Shown here one piece after another: positions 13,201 through 24,453 of a stretch of DNA of 64,000 bases (within the stretch, counting starts at the first letter, position 1; the number at the start of each line of letters is the position of its first letter). The notes beneath the pieces were generated by a model. The model saw nothing but the letters and a program-made list of their open reading frames with translations. It had not been told where the DNA came from and did no database searches. The position numbers and the translations under genes were made by a program. Origin of the DNA: Okapia johnstoni (Eukaryota > Chordata > Mammalia > Artiodactyla > Giraffidae); the NCBI GenBank assembly GCA_024291935.2, contig CM044307.1:101375461-101439460 (forward strand), given 5' to 3'.

Positions 13201-13348
13201 GTGTCCTGTCTTTTTGCCTTTTCATACTGTTCATGGGGTTCTCAAGGCAAGAATACTGAAGTGGTTTGCCACGCCCTTCTCCAGTGGACCACATTCTCTC
13301 AGACCTCTCTACCATGACCCATCTATCTCGGGTGGCCCCACACGGCAT
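10232..13348 (-). pseudogene. BovB endonuclease-reverse transcriptase ORF, broken
   Basis: The N-terminal 366-codon block (13348-12248) is an open AP-type endonuclease region. It has ISELRW (catalytic Glu), GDWNAKVG (Asp-Asn pair) and GSDHELL (Ser-Asp-His) motifs. It ends at a stop after DLNQIP. The RT part continues in other frames: 12128-11835, 11844-11455, and 11455-10850 with the YADD box near 10976-10987. It ends with AKSSLIGKD- and EKTLESP-type C-terminal pieces down to 10232. At least three frame breaks mean no complete protein. BovB is a horizontally acquired LINE family abundant in ruminants and mobilises the Bov SINEs. Confidence 0.9.
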
Positions 13349-13457
13349 GGCTTAGTTTCATTGAGATAGACAAGGCTGTGGTCCATGTGATCAGCTTAGC
13401 TAGTTTTCTGTGATGATAGTTTCAGTGTGTCTGCCCTCTGATGCCCTCTTGTAACAC

Positions 13458-13792
13458 CTACCGTCTTACTTGGGTTTCTCTTACCTTGGACGTGGGGTAT
13501 CTCTTCACGGCTGCTCCAGGAAAGTGCAGCCATTGCTCCTTACCTTGGACAAGGGGTATCTTCTCACGACGGCCCCTCCTGACCTTGAATGTGAAGTAAC
13601 TCCTCTCGGCTCTCCTGTGCCCCCGCAGCCGCCTCTCCTTGCACCTGGGGAAACTCCCTCTCTGGCCGTCCCCGGCCTTGGGGCGTGGGGTAGCTCCTCT
13701 CGGCCACCACCCCTGGCCTCGGCCTTGGGGTAGCTCCTCTCGGCCATGCTTCTGCGCAGTCCGTCGCAGCCGCCACACTTCTGCACAGTCCG
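13458..13792 (-). promoter_or_regulatory. GC/CpG-rich BovB 5' block
   Basis: About 335 bp of markedly GC- and CpG-rich sequence contains degenerate repeats of a ggggtagctcctctcggcc-like unit. It lies exactly where the BovB 5' end should be. It contrasts sharply with the AT-rich intron and could be the element's internal promoter. Promoter activity is inference. Confidence 0.6.
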
Positions 13793-14502
13793 TTGACATC
13801 TAATCTTACTGCCTTGTGATCAGAAAAGATGCTTGGAATGATTTAAACTTTTTTGAATTTACCAAGGCTAGATTTATGGCCCAGGATGTGATCTATCCTG
13901 GAGAATGTTCCGTGTGCACTTGAGAGAAAGGTGAAATTCATTGTTTTGGGGTGAAATGTCCTATAGATATCAATCAGGTCTGACTGGTCCTTTGTATCTT
14001 TTAAAGTTTGTGTTGCCTTGCTAATTTTCTGTTTGGATGATCTATGCATAGGTGTGAGTGGGGTATTAAAGTCTCCCACTATTATTGTGTTACTGTTAAT
14101 TTCCCCTTTCATACTTGTTAACGTTTGCCTTACATATTGCAGTGGTCCTATGTTGGGTGCATATATATTTATAATTGTTATATATTCCTGTTGGATTGAT
14201 CCTTTGATCATTATGTAGTGTCCTCCTTTGTCTCTTTTCACAGGCTTTATTTCAAAGTCTATTTTATCTGATATGAGTATTGCTACTCCTGCTTTCTTTT
14301 GGTCTCCATTTGTGTGAAATATCTTTTTCCAGTCGTTCACTTTCAGTCTGTATGTGTCCCTTGTTTTGAGGTGGCTCTATTGTAGACAGCATATATAGGG
14401 GTCTTGTTTTTATATCCATTCAGCCAGTCTTTGTCTTTTGGTTGTGGCATTCAACCCATTTAAATTTAAGGAAATTATTGATAAGTATGATCCTGCTGTC
14501 AT
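13793..14502 (-). pseudogene. L1 ORF2, N-terminal endonuclease part
   Basis: The minus-strand frame contains QKKAGVAILISDKIDF, IINIYAPNIGP, IIVGDFNTPL and FSRIDHILGHK, the L1 APE endonuclease signature. The ORF2 start codon is at 14500-14502. A frame break before 14340 and the BovB insertion at the other end leave it non-functional. Confidence 0.9.
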
Positions 14503-14553
14503 TTACTTTGTTGTTTTGGGTTTGAGTTTATAAACTTTTTCTGTGTTTCATGT

Positions 14554-15470
14554 CTAGAGAAGATCCTTTAGCATTTGTTGAAGAGCTGGTTTGGTGGTGC
14601 TGAATTCTCTCAGCTTTTGCTTGTCTGTAAAGCTTCTGATTTCTCCTTCATATTTGAATGAGATCCTTGCTGGGTACAGTAATCTGGATTGTAGGTTTTT
14701 CTCTTTCATCACTTTAAGTATGTCATGCTATTCCCTTCTGGCCTGAAGCGTTTCTATTGAAAGATCAGCTGTTATCCTTATGGGAATCCCCTTGTGTGTT
14801 ATTTGTTGTTTTTCCCTTCTGCTTTTAATATTTGTTCTTTGTGTTTAATCTTTGTTAATTTGATTAACATGTGTCTTGGGGCTTTTTGCCTTGGGTTTAT
14901 CCTGTTTGGGACTGTCTGGGTTTCTTGGACTTGTGTGGCTATTTCCTTCCCCATTTTAGGGAAGTTTTCAACTATTAATCTCCTCAAGTATTTTCTCATG
15001 CCCTTTATTTTGTTCTTCTTCTTCTGGGACTCCTATGATTCAAATGTTTGGGTGTTTGACATTGTCCCAGAAGTCTCTGAGGTTGTCCTCGGTTCTTTTA
15101 ATTCCTTTTTCCTCTCTGCTTCATTTATTTCCACCATTCTATCTTCCACCTCACTTATCCTAACTTCTGCCTCAGTTATTCTACTGTTGGTTCCCTCCAG
15201 AGTGTTTTTGATCTAGTTATTGCATTATTCATTATTGATTGACTCATTTTTATTTCTTCCAGGTCCTTGTTAAACATTTCTTGCATCTTCTCAATCCTTG
15301 TCTCCAGACTATTTATCTGTAACTCCATTTTGTTTTCCAGATTTTGGATCATTTTTACTATCATTATTCTGAATTCTTTTTCAGGTAGACTCCCTATCTC
15401 CTCTTTTGCTTGGTTTGGTTGGGCACTTATCATGTTCCTTTACCTGCTGAATATTTCTCTGCCTTTTCAT
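14554..15470 (-). pseudogene. L1 ORF1 (RNA-binding protein), broken
   Basis: The start codon lies at 15468-15470 and the stop at 14554-14556. Pieces such as LENKMELQINSLETRIEKMQ (coiled coil) and LIVENFPKMGKEI plus RHMLIKLTKIKHKEQILKA (RRM and C-terminal region) identify it. The frame changes soon after the start codon and again inside the coiled coil. Confidence 0.85.
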
Positions 15471-18140
15471 CTTGTTTAAATTGCTGTGTTTTGGGTGGCC
15501 TTTCTCTATGCTGGAAGTTTGTGGTTCCTCTTTGTTGTGGCAGTTCCTCCCTATGGGTGGGGTTGGACAAGTGGCTTGTCAAGGATTCCTGTTTAAGGAA
15601 GCTTGCGTCGGTGTTCTGGTGCGTGGAGCTGGATCTCTTCTCTCTGGAGTGCAATGAAGTGTCCAGTAGTGAGTTTTGATGTGTCTATGGGTTTGGTGTG
15701 ACTTTGGGCAGCCTGCATTTTAATGGTCAGGGCTGTGTTCCTGCATTGCTGGAGAATTAGCGTGGCATATCTTGCTCTGGAACTTGTTGGCTCTTGGGTG
15801 GAGCTTGGTTTCAGTGTAGGTGTGGAGGCTTTTGGATGAGCTTTTGTCGATTAATGTTCCCAGGAGTCAGGAATTTTCTGGTGTTCTCAGGTTTTGGACT
15901 TAAACCTCCTGCCTCTGGATTTCACTCTTATTCTTATAGTAGCCTCAAGACTTCTCCATCCATACAGCACCAATGATAAAACATCTAGGTTAATGGAGAG
16001 AAGATTCTCCACTGTGAGGGACACCCAGAGAGGTTCGCTGAGTTATATGGCGAAGAGAAGAGGGAGGAGGGAGATAGAGGTGACCAGGAGGAGAAGAGGG
16101 GGAGTGAAAAGGAGAGAGACAGATCTAGCCAGTAATCAGTTTCCCAAGTGTTCTCCACAGCCCAGAACACACACAGAGATTCACAGAGCTGGGTATAGAA
16201 GATAAGGGGGAGGGAGGAGATAGAGGTGACCTGGGGAAGAAAAAGGAGAGTTAAAAGGCAGAGAGGGCAATCAAGCCAGTAATCACACTCCTATGTAAAA
16301 ATGGGTACTGACAATTGGATTCTTAAAGGTACAAAATTGATAACAAATACCAAAAAGCAAAGATTAAAAATCTAGAATAGAGGTTAGACTTTCAAAAATG
16401 CAATATTTAAAAAAAAAAAAAAATCACAGAAATTAAAAATATATATGAAATTCACTTTAAAAATAGGGTCTTTTTTGGCAAGGTAGTTGTAGGTTATAAA
16501 AATGAAAATTAAAGAAGTAATAAAGGACTTGAAATTTTTTTTAAAAAAATTAAAAATTATAATAGTAAAATATATCTTGGAATTTCTCTGGAGCTGTTGC
16601 AGGCAGTGTGGGGTAAGTTCAGTTTCAGATAGTTTCTTGTTCCAGCTCATACTTCTTCTCTAGGTCTATAGGCCCCTTCCAATGTATTTGGTGCTAACTA
16701 CAGGGTTTTAATCTGTTGCACCTGTTACTTCCAGAGCAGTTCCCTCTGTTTATTTTGGCTTCTTCTGTTTGCAAGTTTCTTCAGTGTCTAATTTCCTCCC
16801 TGACACAAGGGTGCGAAGGTGGTCACTTATTTAGGCTCACTTGTTCAGTTGTGCTGTGGGGAGGGAGGAACACTGCAAACAAATATCACTTGCATGTGTG
16901 GGGAGTGCTCTCAGTGCCTGGGCCACACTGGGTTTGCCCCCACTAATGGCTTGTGTGCTTTCCTGGTCTACACTGCTCAGTCTTCAGGTTGCTCTGCAGG
17001 GGAACTGTCTAAGGTGGGCCCTGGATTGCATGCACTCCCCGGGTCTAAGCTGCTCAGGTTCAGGTTCTCGGGTACTCCACAAAGGCACAGACTCGGTTGG
17101 CCTGAATTTTGTGCCCTTCCCAGGTCCGAGCAGCTCAGACAACCAGGTGCTTGGTTAGGGCACTCTCCCCAGGTGGGCAGTGTGTCTTATCACCTCCCTG
17201 GTCCCAGCCACTCAGTTTCCTGGGTGCGTGGCGGGAGTGCTGTCTCAGGTGTGCTGTGTATCTCCTCTGGGGAGCTGATCTCTGGCTGTGACCCTCCTGG
17301 TGGATGTCAACCGTCCAAGATCCAAGGAAAACTTGGTTAGCAACTGGGAACCTGTTCACAGTTTGGTGGAGGATGCCATCTCTGGGGCTGAGTTTGCCCC
17401 TTTCCGGCTCTGGATGCTGCCCGCCTGCCTCCCTGCCTCTGGTGGGGGATGGGCTGGTCTGCAGCCAGCCAGCTCTCCTCTGGTATTTGCTCAGTCTTTT
17501 GTTCTGTGAGCAGGCTAGGCTGTGTCTTAGGTTAGAGCTTTACACGGGAAAGTTCTCTCTCTCTCTCTCTGTCTCTCTCTGTCTTTTCCTTATCTCTCTC
17601 TCTGGCTGTCCCACAGTTTGGGTTGCTATCTCACATCTCACATTAGCTCCCTCAGATTGTCCTCAGGGCCTTCAGACCCGGTCCTCACCCTAAGCATGTA
17701 GCCCACGCCTCCCTGTTCAGCCCCCACTTGGTGGTGGTGGATGCAACGTCTGGGCTACTTCTCATATGGGAGTTGCCTTTAGGCACATGATCTGTGGGTT
17801 TTATTTATTTATTTTTTCCTCCAGGTTATGTTGCTCTCTGAGATTCCAAAATGCCGGTGAGAGGGTTTCCTGGTGTTTGGAAACTTGTCCTGTTTCTCGA
17901 CTCCCTCCCCGGGCGGGTCTCTATCCCTAATTCTTTTGTCTCTCTTTTTATCTTTTATATTTTGTCCTACCTCCTTTCGAAGACAATGGGCTGCCCTTCT
18001 GGGTGCCTGGTTTCCTCTACCAGCATTCAGAAGTTGTTTTGTGGAATTTGCTCAGCGTTCAAATAATCTTTTGATAAATTTGTGGCGGAGAAATTGGTGT
18101 CCCCATCCTATTCCTCTGCCATCTTAGGACTGTGCTCCTC
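15471..18140 (-). mobile_element. L1 5' UTR region
   Basis: This is a moderately GC-rich, non-coding stretch upstream of ORF1. It includes a purine-rich segment at about 16040-16270 (ga-rich), an A/T-rich part at 16400-16570, and a tc-repeat tract at about 17550-17605. The 5' end lies near 18140 (atcttaggactgtgctcctc on the plus strand). L1 5' UTRs usually hold sense and antisense promoters; activity here is unproven. Confidence 0.7.
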
Positions 18141-18160
18141 CACCTTTTTTTTTTTTTTTT

Positions 18161-18497
18161 TAAGATATATGTTTTTAATTAAAAATTAATTATTTATTTT
18201 TGGCTGTGCTGTGTCTGTCTTCACTGCTGTGAGTGGGGACTACTCTAGTTGCAGTATGCAGGCTTCTTTCTCATTGTGGTGGCTTTTCTTGTTGTGGAGC
18301 ATGGGTCATAAGCTCTAGGTGCAAAGCTCTAGGTGCTGAGGAGTTGTGGCTTGCAGGCTCTAGGGCATAGGCTCAGTAGTTTTGACACACAGGCTCAGTT
18401 GTTCCATGGCATGTGGAATCTCCCAGGACTAGGGGTTGAACCCATGTCCCCTGCATTGGCAGGCAAATACTTAACCACTAGACCCCAGGGAAGTCCT
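18161..18497 (-). repeat. CHR-type tRNA-Glu SINE (long form)
   Basis: Motifs tttttggctgtgctgtgtct, tctagttgcagtatgcaggc and the tRNA-like end ttaaccactagaccccaggg identify an antisense CHR SINE. Its T-stretch (18146-18161) was probably the target of the L1 insertion. Confidence 0.75.
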
Positions 18498-19599
18498 CTG
18501 TCTCTGTTCCTGATTTCCATATTATCTACTTTGCACATAGTGGCCAGAGAGAATGCAGTTGACAGAGATATAATGTCTCTCATTGATTTAACAATAGCCT
18601 TTAGATTTCCATTGCCCATCACTTAAAGTCTAAAAGTTATGTGTTTATGTAACCTTAAAGTGGACTCAAAGAGCTCACTTGATTGGACTTTCATCTATGC
18701 TGCCTGCTTGGTTTCTATGCTGCTAGCATATTGGGCTCTCTTTCTAGTTCCTTTAGCATGCCATACACATCCCTGTTATAAGATTTTTGTGCTTAACATT
18801 CATTTTGCATGGGTATCTCGCCTTCAGTTTTGGTCGACTTTTTTCTATCATTGGATTCTCAGCTCCAGAATCATTTGTTGACTATAAGAAAAATGCACAA
18901 TGTTAGAGTTGTGTTTCAGTTTTATTCAGAGAATTTATGAGGGCTATAGCCTAGGAAAGAGCCTCTCCATAGGTCTGAGGGAACTGTTGTGCAGAAGTAG
19001 GGGAGAAGCCCTAATATATGATTTAGGGCTAAGAAATACATGCAGTCAAGCATACTTCTCAGTAAAAGGTCACTGTTAGTCACAAGACACAGATACATCA
19101 GGTAATGATTTTAGAATGATTTCTATGTATGGGAAAATGTAAGAATCTGGGCTCATGTAAATTCTTCCTGAAATATACATCTAACTTTCTGATGGGCTTG
19201 TTTATCCAAAGCACAGAATGCCTCATCTTGTTTTGCATCCCAAATTCCTTTCAGGGTGCGCTGTAGGTTAATAGCTGCAGTGGCTAATGACTTAATCCTT
19301 GTAGAGCTAAACTATGAGCAATTCTTTGTTTTATATTCTCATCTCCTTCCTTGACTACCTACTCTAAATAAAACCACTCTTTGTTTCCTCTGAGATGTCG
19401 CTGACTATTTCGTTCATTTGTTTATTGAGTTGATTGTTATTAGGTGTCACCCTTAGAGTGTAACTTCCCTACAATGGGAAGTCTTTTCTGTCTTGTTTAC
19501 TGTGAAATACCTAGTACTGAGAATAATGTTTCCCTGTAATAGGTGATCAATAAGTATTTAGTAAATAAATAAAACTTTGTATAACAGTGTTCCAATATA
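18498..19599. other. Intron A-B, unidentified sequence
   Basis: No exon is seen. Positions about 18890-19400 look like a possible LTR-type interspersed repeat (a gcctaggaaagagcctctcc / aataaaaccactctttgttt style of composition), but I cannot assign a family. Confidence 0.35.
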
Positions 19600-19827
19600 T
19601 CAGTGATCCCCAATCTTTTTGGCACCAGGGGCCAATTTCACAGAAGACAATTTTTCCACTGACTGGGGGAGGGGGGTGGTTTTAGGATGATACATGTAAT
19701 TATGTGTGTGTTACATACATAGTGCATGTAATAAAGACATTACATCTATTGTGCACTTTATTTCTAATTAATGCTGCCCCTGCAGGAGGTACTGGTCCGT
19801 GGCCTGGAGGTTGGGGACCCCTGCCAT
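19600..19827. repeat. hAT-type DNA transposon fossil (MER30-like, name uncertain)
   Basis: The ends are near-inverted copies: gatccccaatctttttggca at the left and gaggttggggacccctgcc at the right. Internal ggccaatttcacagaagaca and tattgtgcactttatttct fit a known non-autonomous mammalian DNA transposon. The family name is from memory. Confidence 0.6.
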
Positions 19828-22154
19828 ATATGATTGGGGTTATGGAGGGAGGGTATCAATACTGAACATGGTTATCAGAAAAGGGTAGAACTCGAGATGA
19901 ACTTTTGGGAACTGGTAAGATTCAGACTCACTAGAAAGAGAAGAGGATATTTTACATGAGCAAGTCTGGGGGAGCATTCTGTTTGTCATTTGTAAATGTC
20001 ATTCAATGATTGGGGCATCTTGAGTAATAAATGATTCATGAAAAATTCTATCCTTGCTAGAATGATTTAATTCATTCCTATACTTAGTATAGGTATTTCC
20101 TAGAGAAAATTCTAGGTATTTATAGTATTAATTGTAGAAGATGCACATTTTTCACCCTTATCTGTTTGTCCTAATTCTCATGTTTCAAGGCAAATGGCTA
20201 AAAAGATGATCTTTCCTTGGGTTGGCTGAGGCCATAAAATTATTTGTTGTCAGATGAAATATATACTCCTAGAATTACATTTTACTATTTTTATATGAAC
20301 ACTTTTTTTGAGATTGTAATTTAGGTATTAAGTAAAACTTATTTTAAGAAATCATGTTTATCTTTTGGATTCAGATTATATTTATTAACTATATTAACTA
20401 TCTCTAATAGTTATTCTAGTCTTTCTCTACCAATGAGATTATTTGTTAAATTTTAATGAATTAAGCAACAGTATCCTGGTTGCTTAGCAAACTGTACATG
20501 TATAATTGGGATCGTTTTCCTAATCATTTAAAATTAATCATTTCAGGTCTTCAAATTCTGCTTTAAAAGTAGAAATAAAAGAACAAATTACATTTTCTTC
20601 AATTGGTTTCTATTAGATACATGGAGTCCACATAGTTGGAACTCCACAAACCTCTATTTTACAAATTTATTTTTAAAAATTTCATAATTTTATCTTGAGA
20701 TCACTGAAATTGATTTCTTTTCCTTCAGTCCTTCATTAATGCCTTGCTATTATTCTTTGTATGTCTGAGTTTAGCATTTCATTAAGGTTATATTCTTCCT
20801 CTACCACATGGTACTTTCTCCGACCATCCTTTTTCATACCAGAAGTTCTCAGCATTCTGTTCACTTTTCCTGTCTTACCATATGCGAGACAAACAAGATA
20901 ATTGCCAATGACACCTTATAATTCAATAAGCAGTGATATGCTTCTAGACCTCACAATTATCTTTCTTCAGTAACAAAATACTCTTCCCACAAGGCAGCAA
21001 GAAACATGTCTTCCCAGGAAATTTGTTTCTCTGACTCTTACCACGTAACAAGTGGTTTTCAGTATAATATAATTAAAATTATAAAATGAACGTGATTACT
21101 TTCATTTAAATGTATCTTTCTTTTTCTTTTGCACCTTGAAATATGGAATGTAGAAGAGTAAAGATTGTTATAAGTAGCTTTTAATGAATTAAAAAAAAAA
21201 CCCGAAGTATTGGAACCATCAGACAAGTCTACTGAAAATTTCTAAAGGCAATGCCAATTCTGAAAGTTTTAATGAATAATTGGCTATAATGGAAGATGGT
21301 TATAATGAAGCATAAACTGACATGGAACGTGACATATCATTCATTGAGTCAACAAAAATTGAAGTGCCTCCTCTCTGCCAGCTGTTTATTTTTGTTGTTT
21401 TCTCTCCTGCTGCTTTTTTACTACTCCCTTGACTAAGACTGACTGGCTTCCATTGGAACCTGTTTAGCAGCCCTTAAAATACAGTCTCTCTCCTGGGACA
21501 CATGTGTGAGTTCTTTGTGAGGGAGGTGGGGGTTACCCACACTACCCATGTCCTTGACATGACAGACCCAGGTCCAGCTTTATCTTTTCCAACCCTTCTC
21601 ATTTCTTCCCTCTTGTATCATATCCTACTACTTTTTGCTGCTCGGGTGTGTTTGCACAAAGGTCAAACTTCTTGGATGAGGTACTGGTAAGATGGTTCAA
21701 GTCTGATCACTCTGTGTGGTTATACTTGACCCACGGGAGACTGTGGCATCTTTGTCAGGGCAAAGGTGAGTACACAGATTACTCTCAGCTCTTCCAAGTT
21801 TCCTTTTTCTCCGATCAACCAGACACATGAGTAGGAAGCTGGCTGCCTCTTACCTTCCAACTGGAATGTGTCATTCTCTCCAGCAGACATCCTTCATTCA
21901 TGGTTGCGATATCCACGGGGCCCTCCTCATTTAGCTGGACTGTGGGCAGAAACACCCTCTTTCCATCCCGTAGGCAGCCAGGAGAAAGCCATGACATCTT
22001 CCACAGGGTCAGAGACTTGGGACTTCAGCAATATCTGCCTTCACTTCCTCTAGTCTTCTGCTTACCTGGAGTTGGGACAATGGGCATGCATGAAATGTTA
22101 CAGAGCAGTTTTTGTTTTCAGGTGGACCAACAGATAAAGTCTCACTCACATCTA
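19828..22154. other. Intron A-B, no recognised feature
   Basis: This is AT-rich sequence without FN3-coding potential or clear repeats. Short open frames (for example 21502-21690 and 21868-22283) have no domain features and no conserved pattern. Confidence 0.45.
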
Positions 22155-22162
22155 TTATATTA

Positions 22163-22196
<34 letters not shown>

Positions 22197-22265
22197 AATC
22201 ATGTGTTTGTATATATGTGTGTATATATCCATATACACACACACATATATATATATGTATATACA
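22155..22265. repeat. (TA)n/(TG)n microsatellite
   Basis: A run of ta dinucleotides with tg and ac interruptions. It is likely to be length-polymorphic. It lies about 260 bp upstream of exon B. Confidence 0.9.
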
Positions 22266-22523
22266 CCTATATGTGAAATTTAGAAATATTTGGAGGCTAT
22301 TGGTCTTTTAGTATATAAACTCCTATGTTGGCTCACTAAACTTATTGCTATGTGAATGTCACTAAGTTATCCAGCCTCAGCTACCTCCAAATTACTTCTT
22401 GGTGAAGATAGGAAGTATCACAACCCCTATCTTGCAGTATTAATTAACGTGATGTGACTAGTATGGAGTTTGTGACAGACATTTTTTAAATCATGAAAAA
22501 TATGAATTTATCTCTTTCTCTAG

Positions 22524-22689
22524 ATATCCTATTGTATGACATCTAGAAGGGAAAAGCTATTTCAAGTAACTGTATATAGCAACAAAGCCAAAGTAAAGAA
22601 TCTGACTCCAGGTGTGGACTACGTGTTCCATGTGAAGACAGTTAGAGGCAAAGATTACAGTGTATCTGTAATGAAAAACGTGGCTACAA
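22524..22689 (+). CDS. PTPRQ: PTPRQ exon B: second half of FN3 domain a
   Basis: The exon is 166 bp with acceptor ctctag and donor gtaagg. It starts in phase 0 and ends one base into a codon (phase 1), giving 55 whole codons. The frame contains KNLTPGVDYVFHV, the expected FN3 E-F loop and strand F, and ends with MKNVAT, a normal FN3 strand G. With exon A it gives an FN3 domain of about 88 residues. The upstream intron is 20.6 kb and carries the L1/BovB nest; the downstream intron is only 578 bp. The exon contains no methionine-started ORF of its own in this frame and was found from the frame and splice sites. Confidence 0.93.
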
Positions 22690-22914
22690 GTAAGGAAATA
22701 TCATAAATAAAATTTTTACTTTATAATTTTATGAGAACTGAAAGTATTTTGGCTCCAGATAATTAAAGCTATTTTTAAACATAAAGCTTGATAATTAAGG
22801 AATAATGATGATCATGATATGATTAAGAGAACTCTCAAAAATATGTGAACTTAAAAACAATTCTTTGTCTACATTTATTGGGAACTACATAGAGTTTTTT
22901 AATAATCTGAAGCA

Positions 22915-22990
22915 AACATATATATATGTATATATGTATCATGTATGCCACATATATGGAATATATGTGTATATATATAAACACATGTGC
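22915..22990. repeat. TA-rich simple repeat
   Basis: An interrupted (ta)n stretch in the 578-bp intron between exons B and C. Confidence 0.8.
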
Positions 22991-23267
22991 TATATAACAT
23001 GTCATAATGTTATAAATACATTTCATTTTCTATTGAGGTAGGGGTTTGGTAAAGGAGAAAACTTCTATTTTTTTCTTCCTTGATGTTTATAAATTCACTG
23101 TAAATCAGTTTCATATTGTTTATGAGTGGGGAGGAGTGATGTCTTACATTATACTTGAATAAATTCAAGGATTATTACATAGATTTTTAAATTATACTAT
23201 TTATGTTCCCTTTATTTTTTCATATATGTGTGCAGTTTTTACTTATATATATTTACCTTTTCAATAG

Positions 23268-23528
23268 AACCATCCAGGATTTGTGGCTTAACCTTGAAAG
23301 CTGTGAATACTTCTTCTGCACATTTAAGGTGGAATCCAACAGAGACCAATTTCACTCATTACAAGATTTATATATCAAACAGAACATTTGCAGAAGAATA
23401 TCTTATTTGGGGCATGATGACTGAGCACACAGTTACAGATCTGACTCCTGGTGGAATATATAACATCACAGTATACAGAGTGAGAGGAAGTGTTGAAGGG
23501 TCTGGCACATTTATTAGAGTCATTGCAG
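23268..23528 (+). CDS. PTPRQ: PTPRQ exon C: complete FN3 domain b
   Basis: This 261-bp exon has phase-1 borders on both sides (acceptor caatag, donor gtatat) and encodes one whole FN3 domain of 87 residues. Visible hallmarks are LTLKAVNTSSAHLRWNPTE (strands A-B with the Trp) and LTPGGIYNITVYRV (E-F loop and strand F). Four N-glycosylation sequons can be read: NTS, NFT, NRT and NIT, which suits an extracellular location. The length is a multiple of three and both borders share a phase, so skipping this exon would delete exactly one FN3 repeat without a frameshift. Confidence 0.95.
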
Positions 23529-24453
23529 GTATATTTACAAATTCTTTTTGATATTTAAAAACTTCACATTTTGCATATTGTGCTGCTTAAGATAAAATTT
23601 CATTTTTTTGAAATTTGAAATTTTATAGTGTATAGAATATTTCAGAGGGTAAAAATACTCATTGTATTCTAAGGATTTGGGGGGTAATATATGTAAAATA
23701 TAAATTGGATAACAGAGTTTTGGCACATAGTCAGTACTCTGATAAATATGCCTAATACTATATACAATATCACATCGAATGAGAGGTCCAGCTAGTAGCA
23801 TTAGGTGGTTGATTTGGGGATCATCCATTCTCCTACAACTGTATTCTTTGTCTTTAATATTCTACTATGTACTATACATATGAAAAAGCACATTCTTATG
23901 GTGTGTGAAGAGGATTAAAGATTATGAGCATGGAAATACATATAGTATAAGTCAAATTAGGAGGTGAAGCAATGGAAGTATTTTAGTCTTATTGTGGTTG
24001 CACAGCAAGGGAATGATTACCTGTACTGAATGGATGGAAAAGTCTCTCCAGGGCTGCAAAAAGATAAGGAGCTTCCTAATCAAATTAGTGGGCATGTGGG
24101 GTGTGTGGAAAGGAGGATTCAAGAGAGGGAACAGTCTATGCAAAATTATGGAGGTGTAAATGATATGGTGTGTTTGTGGAATTTTAAGCAATTCAGCATT
24201 GCAAGATTTTGTTTCTGTATGAGAAGAGAACAAAATCCTATTCTGAGTAATTTAAAGCATCATTTTTTATATCCAAATGAAGTTGTTAAGCCTATTAATA
24301 TTTAAATTTTCATAAGAGAACAAGGTTGCAGTAATAACTAATTAATAACTAATGAGACTACATTTAAATGGGCTTTAAGGCTATGGATCTGACAGATAAT
24401 CCAAAGCAGACATGTGATGATAACTCAGTCCATAGACATTTGTTATGCGGATG
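23529..24453. other. Intron C-D, no recognised feature
   Basis: AT-rich intron sequence. No exon or clear repeat is seen. Confidence 0.45.

Larger units (their letters stand above)
10219..13792 (-). mobile_element. Near full-length BovB (RTE) inserted in the L1
   Basis: The 3' end is at the left (tandem ttcag repeats, 10221 onward) and a GC-rich 5' block is at the right (13458-13792). Between them lies the endonuclease-RT ORF on the minus strand. L1 ORF2 sequence resumes on both sides, so BovB is the later insertion and disrupts ORF2. At about 3.57 kb it is close to the full BovB length. Both elements have the same orientation. Confidence 0.92.
6742..18140 (-). mobile_element. Near full-length ruminant L1 with nested BovB
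   Basis: Read on the minus strand, this holds in order a GC-rich 5' UTR (about 18140-15471), ORF1 (about 15470-14554), ORF2 (about 14502-7100, split) and a 3' UTR with short poly-A (about 7099-6742). The motif ccacctttttttt occurs just outside both ends (6742 and 18140), consistent with a target-site duplication. Without the nested BovB the element is about 7.8 kb. Both ORFs carry frameshifts and stops, so it should not be mobile. It occupies over half of the 20.6-kb intron between exons A and B, antisense to PTPRQ. Confidence 0.9.

Noticed and set aside
13458..13799. GC-rich, Arg-rich minus-strand ORFs that look like a gene start
   Set aside because: They overlap the BovB 5' repeat block, have no splice context with PTPRQ and consist of degenerate repeats.
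17304..17693. Several overlapping open frames of 60-170 codons in GC-richer sequence
   Set aside because: They lie in the L1 5' UTR, in all frames, with low-complexity Ser/Leu-rich translation and no conserved motif.
18890..19400. Possible solo LTR
   Set aside because: The composition suggested one, but I could not find matching TG...CA ends, a target-site duplication or a family signature.
22009..22283. Open frames rich in Tyr, Ile and His on both strands
   Set aside because: They come from a ta/tg microsatellite and have no coding character.
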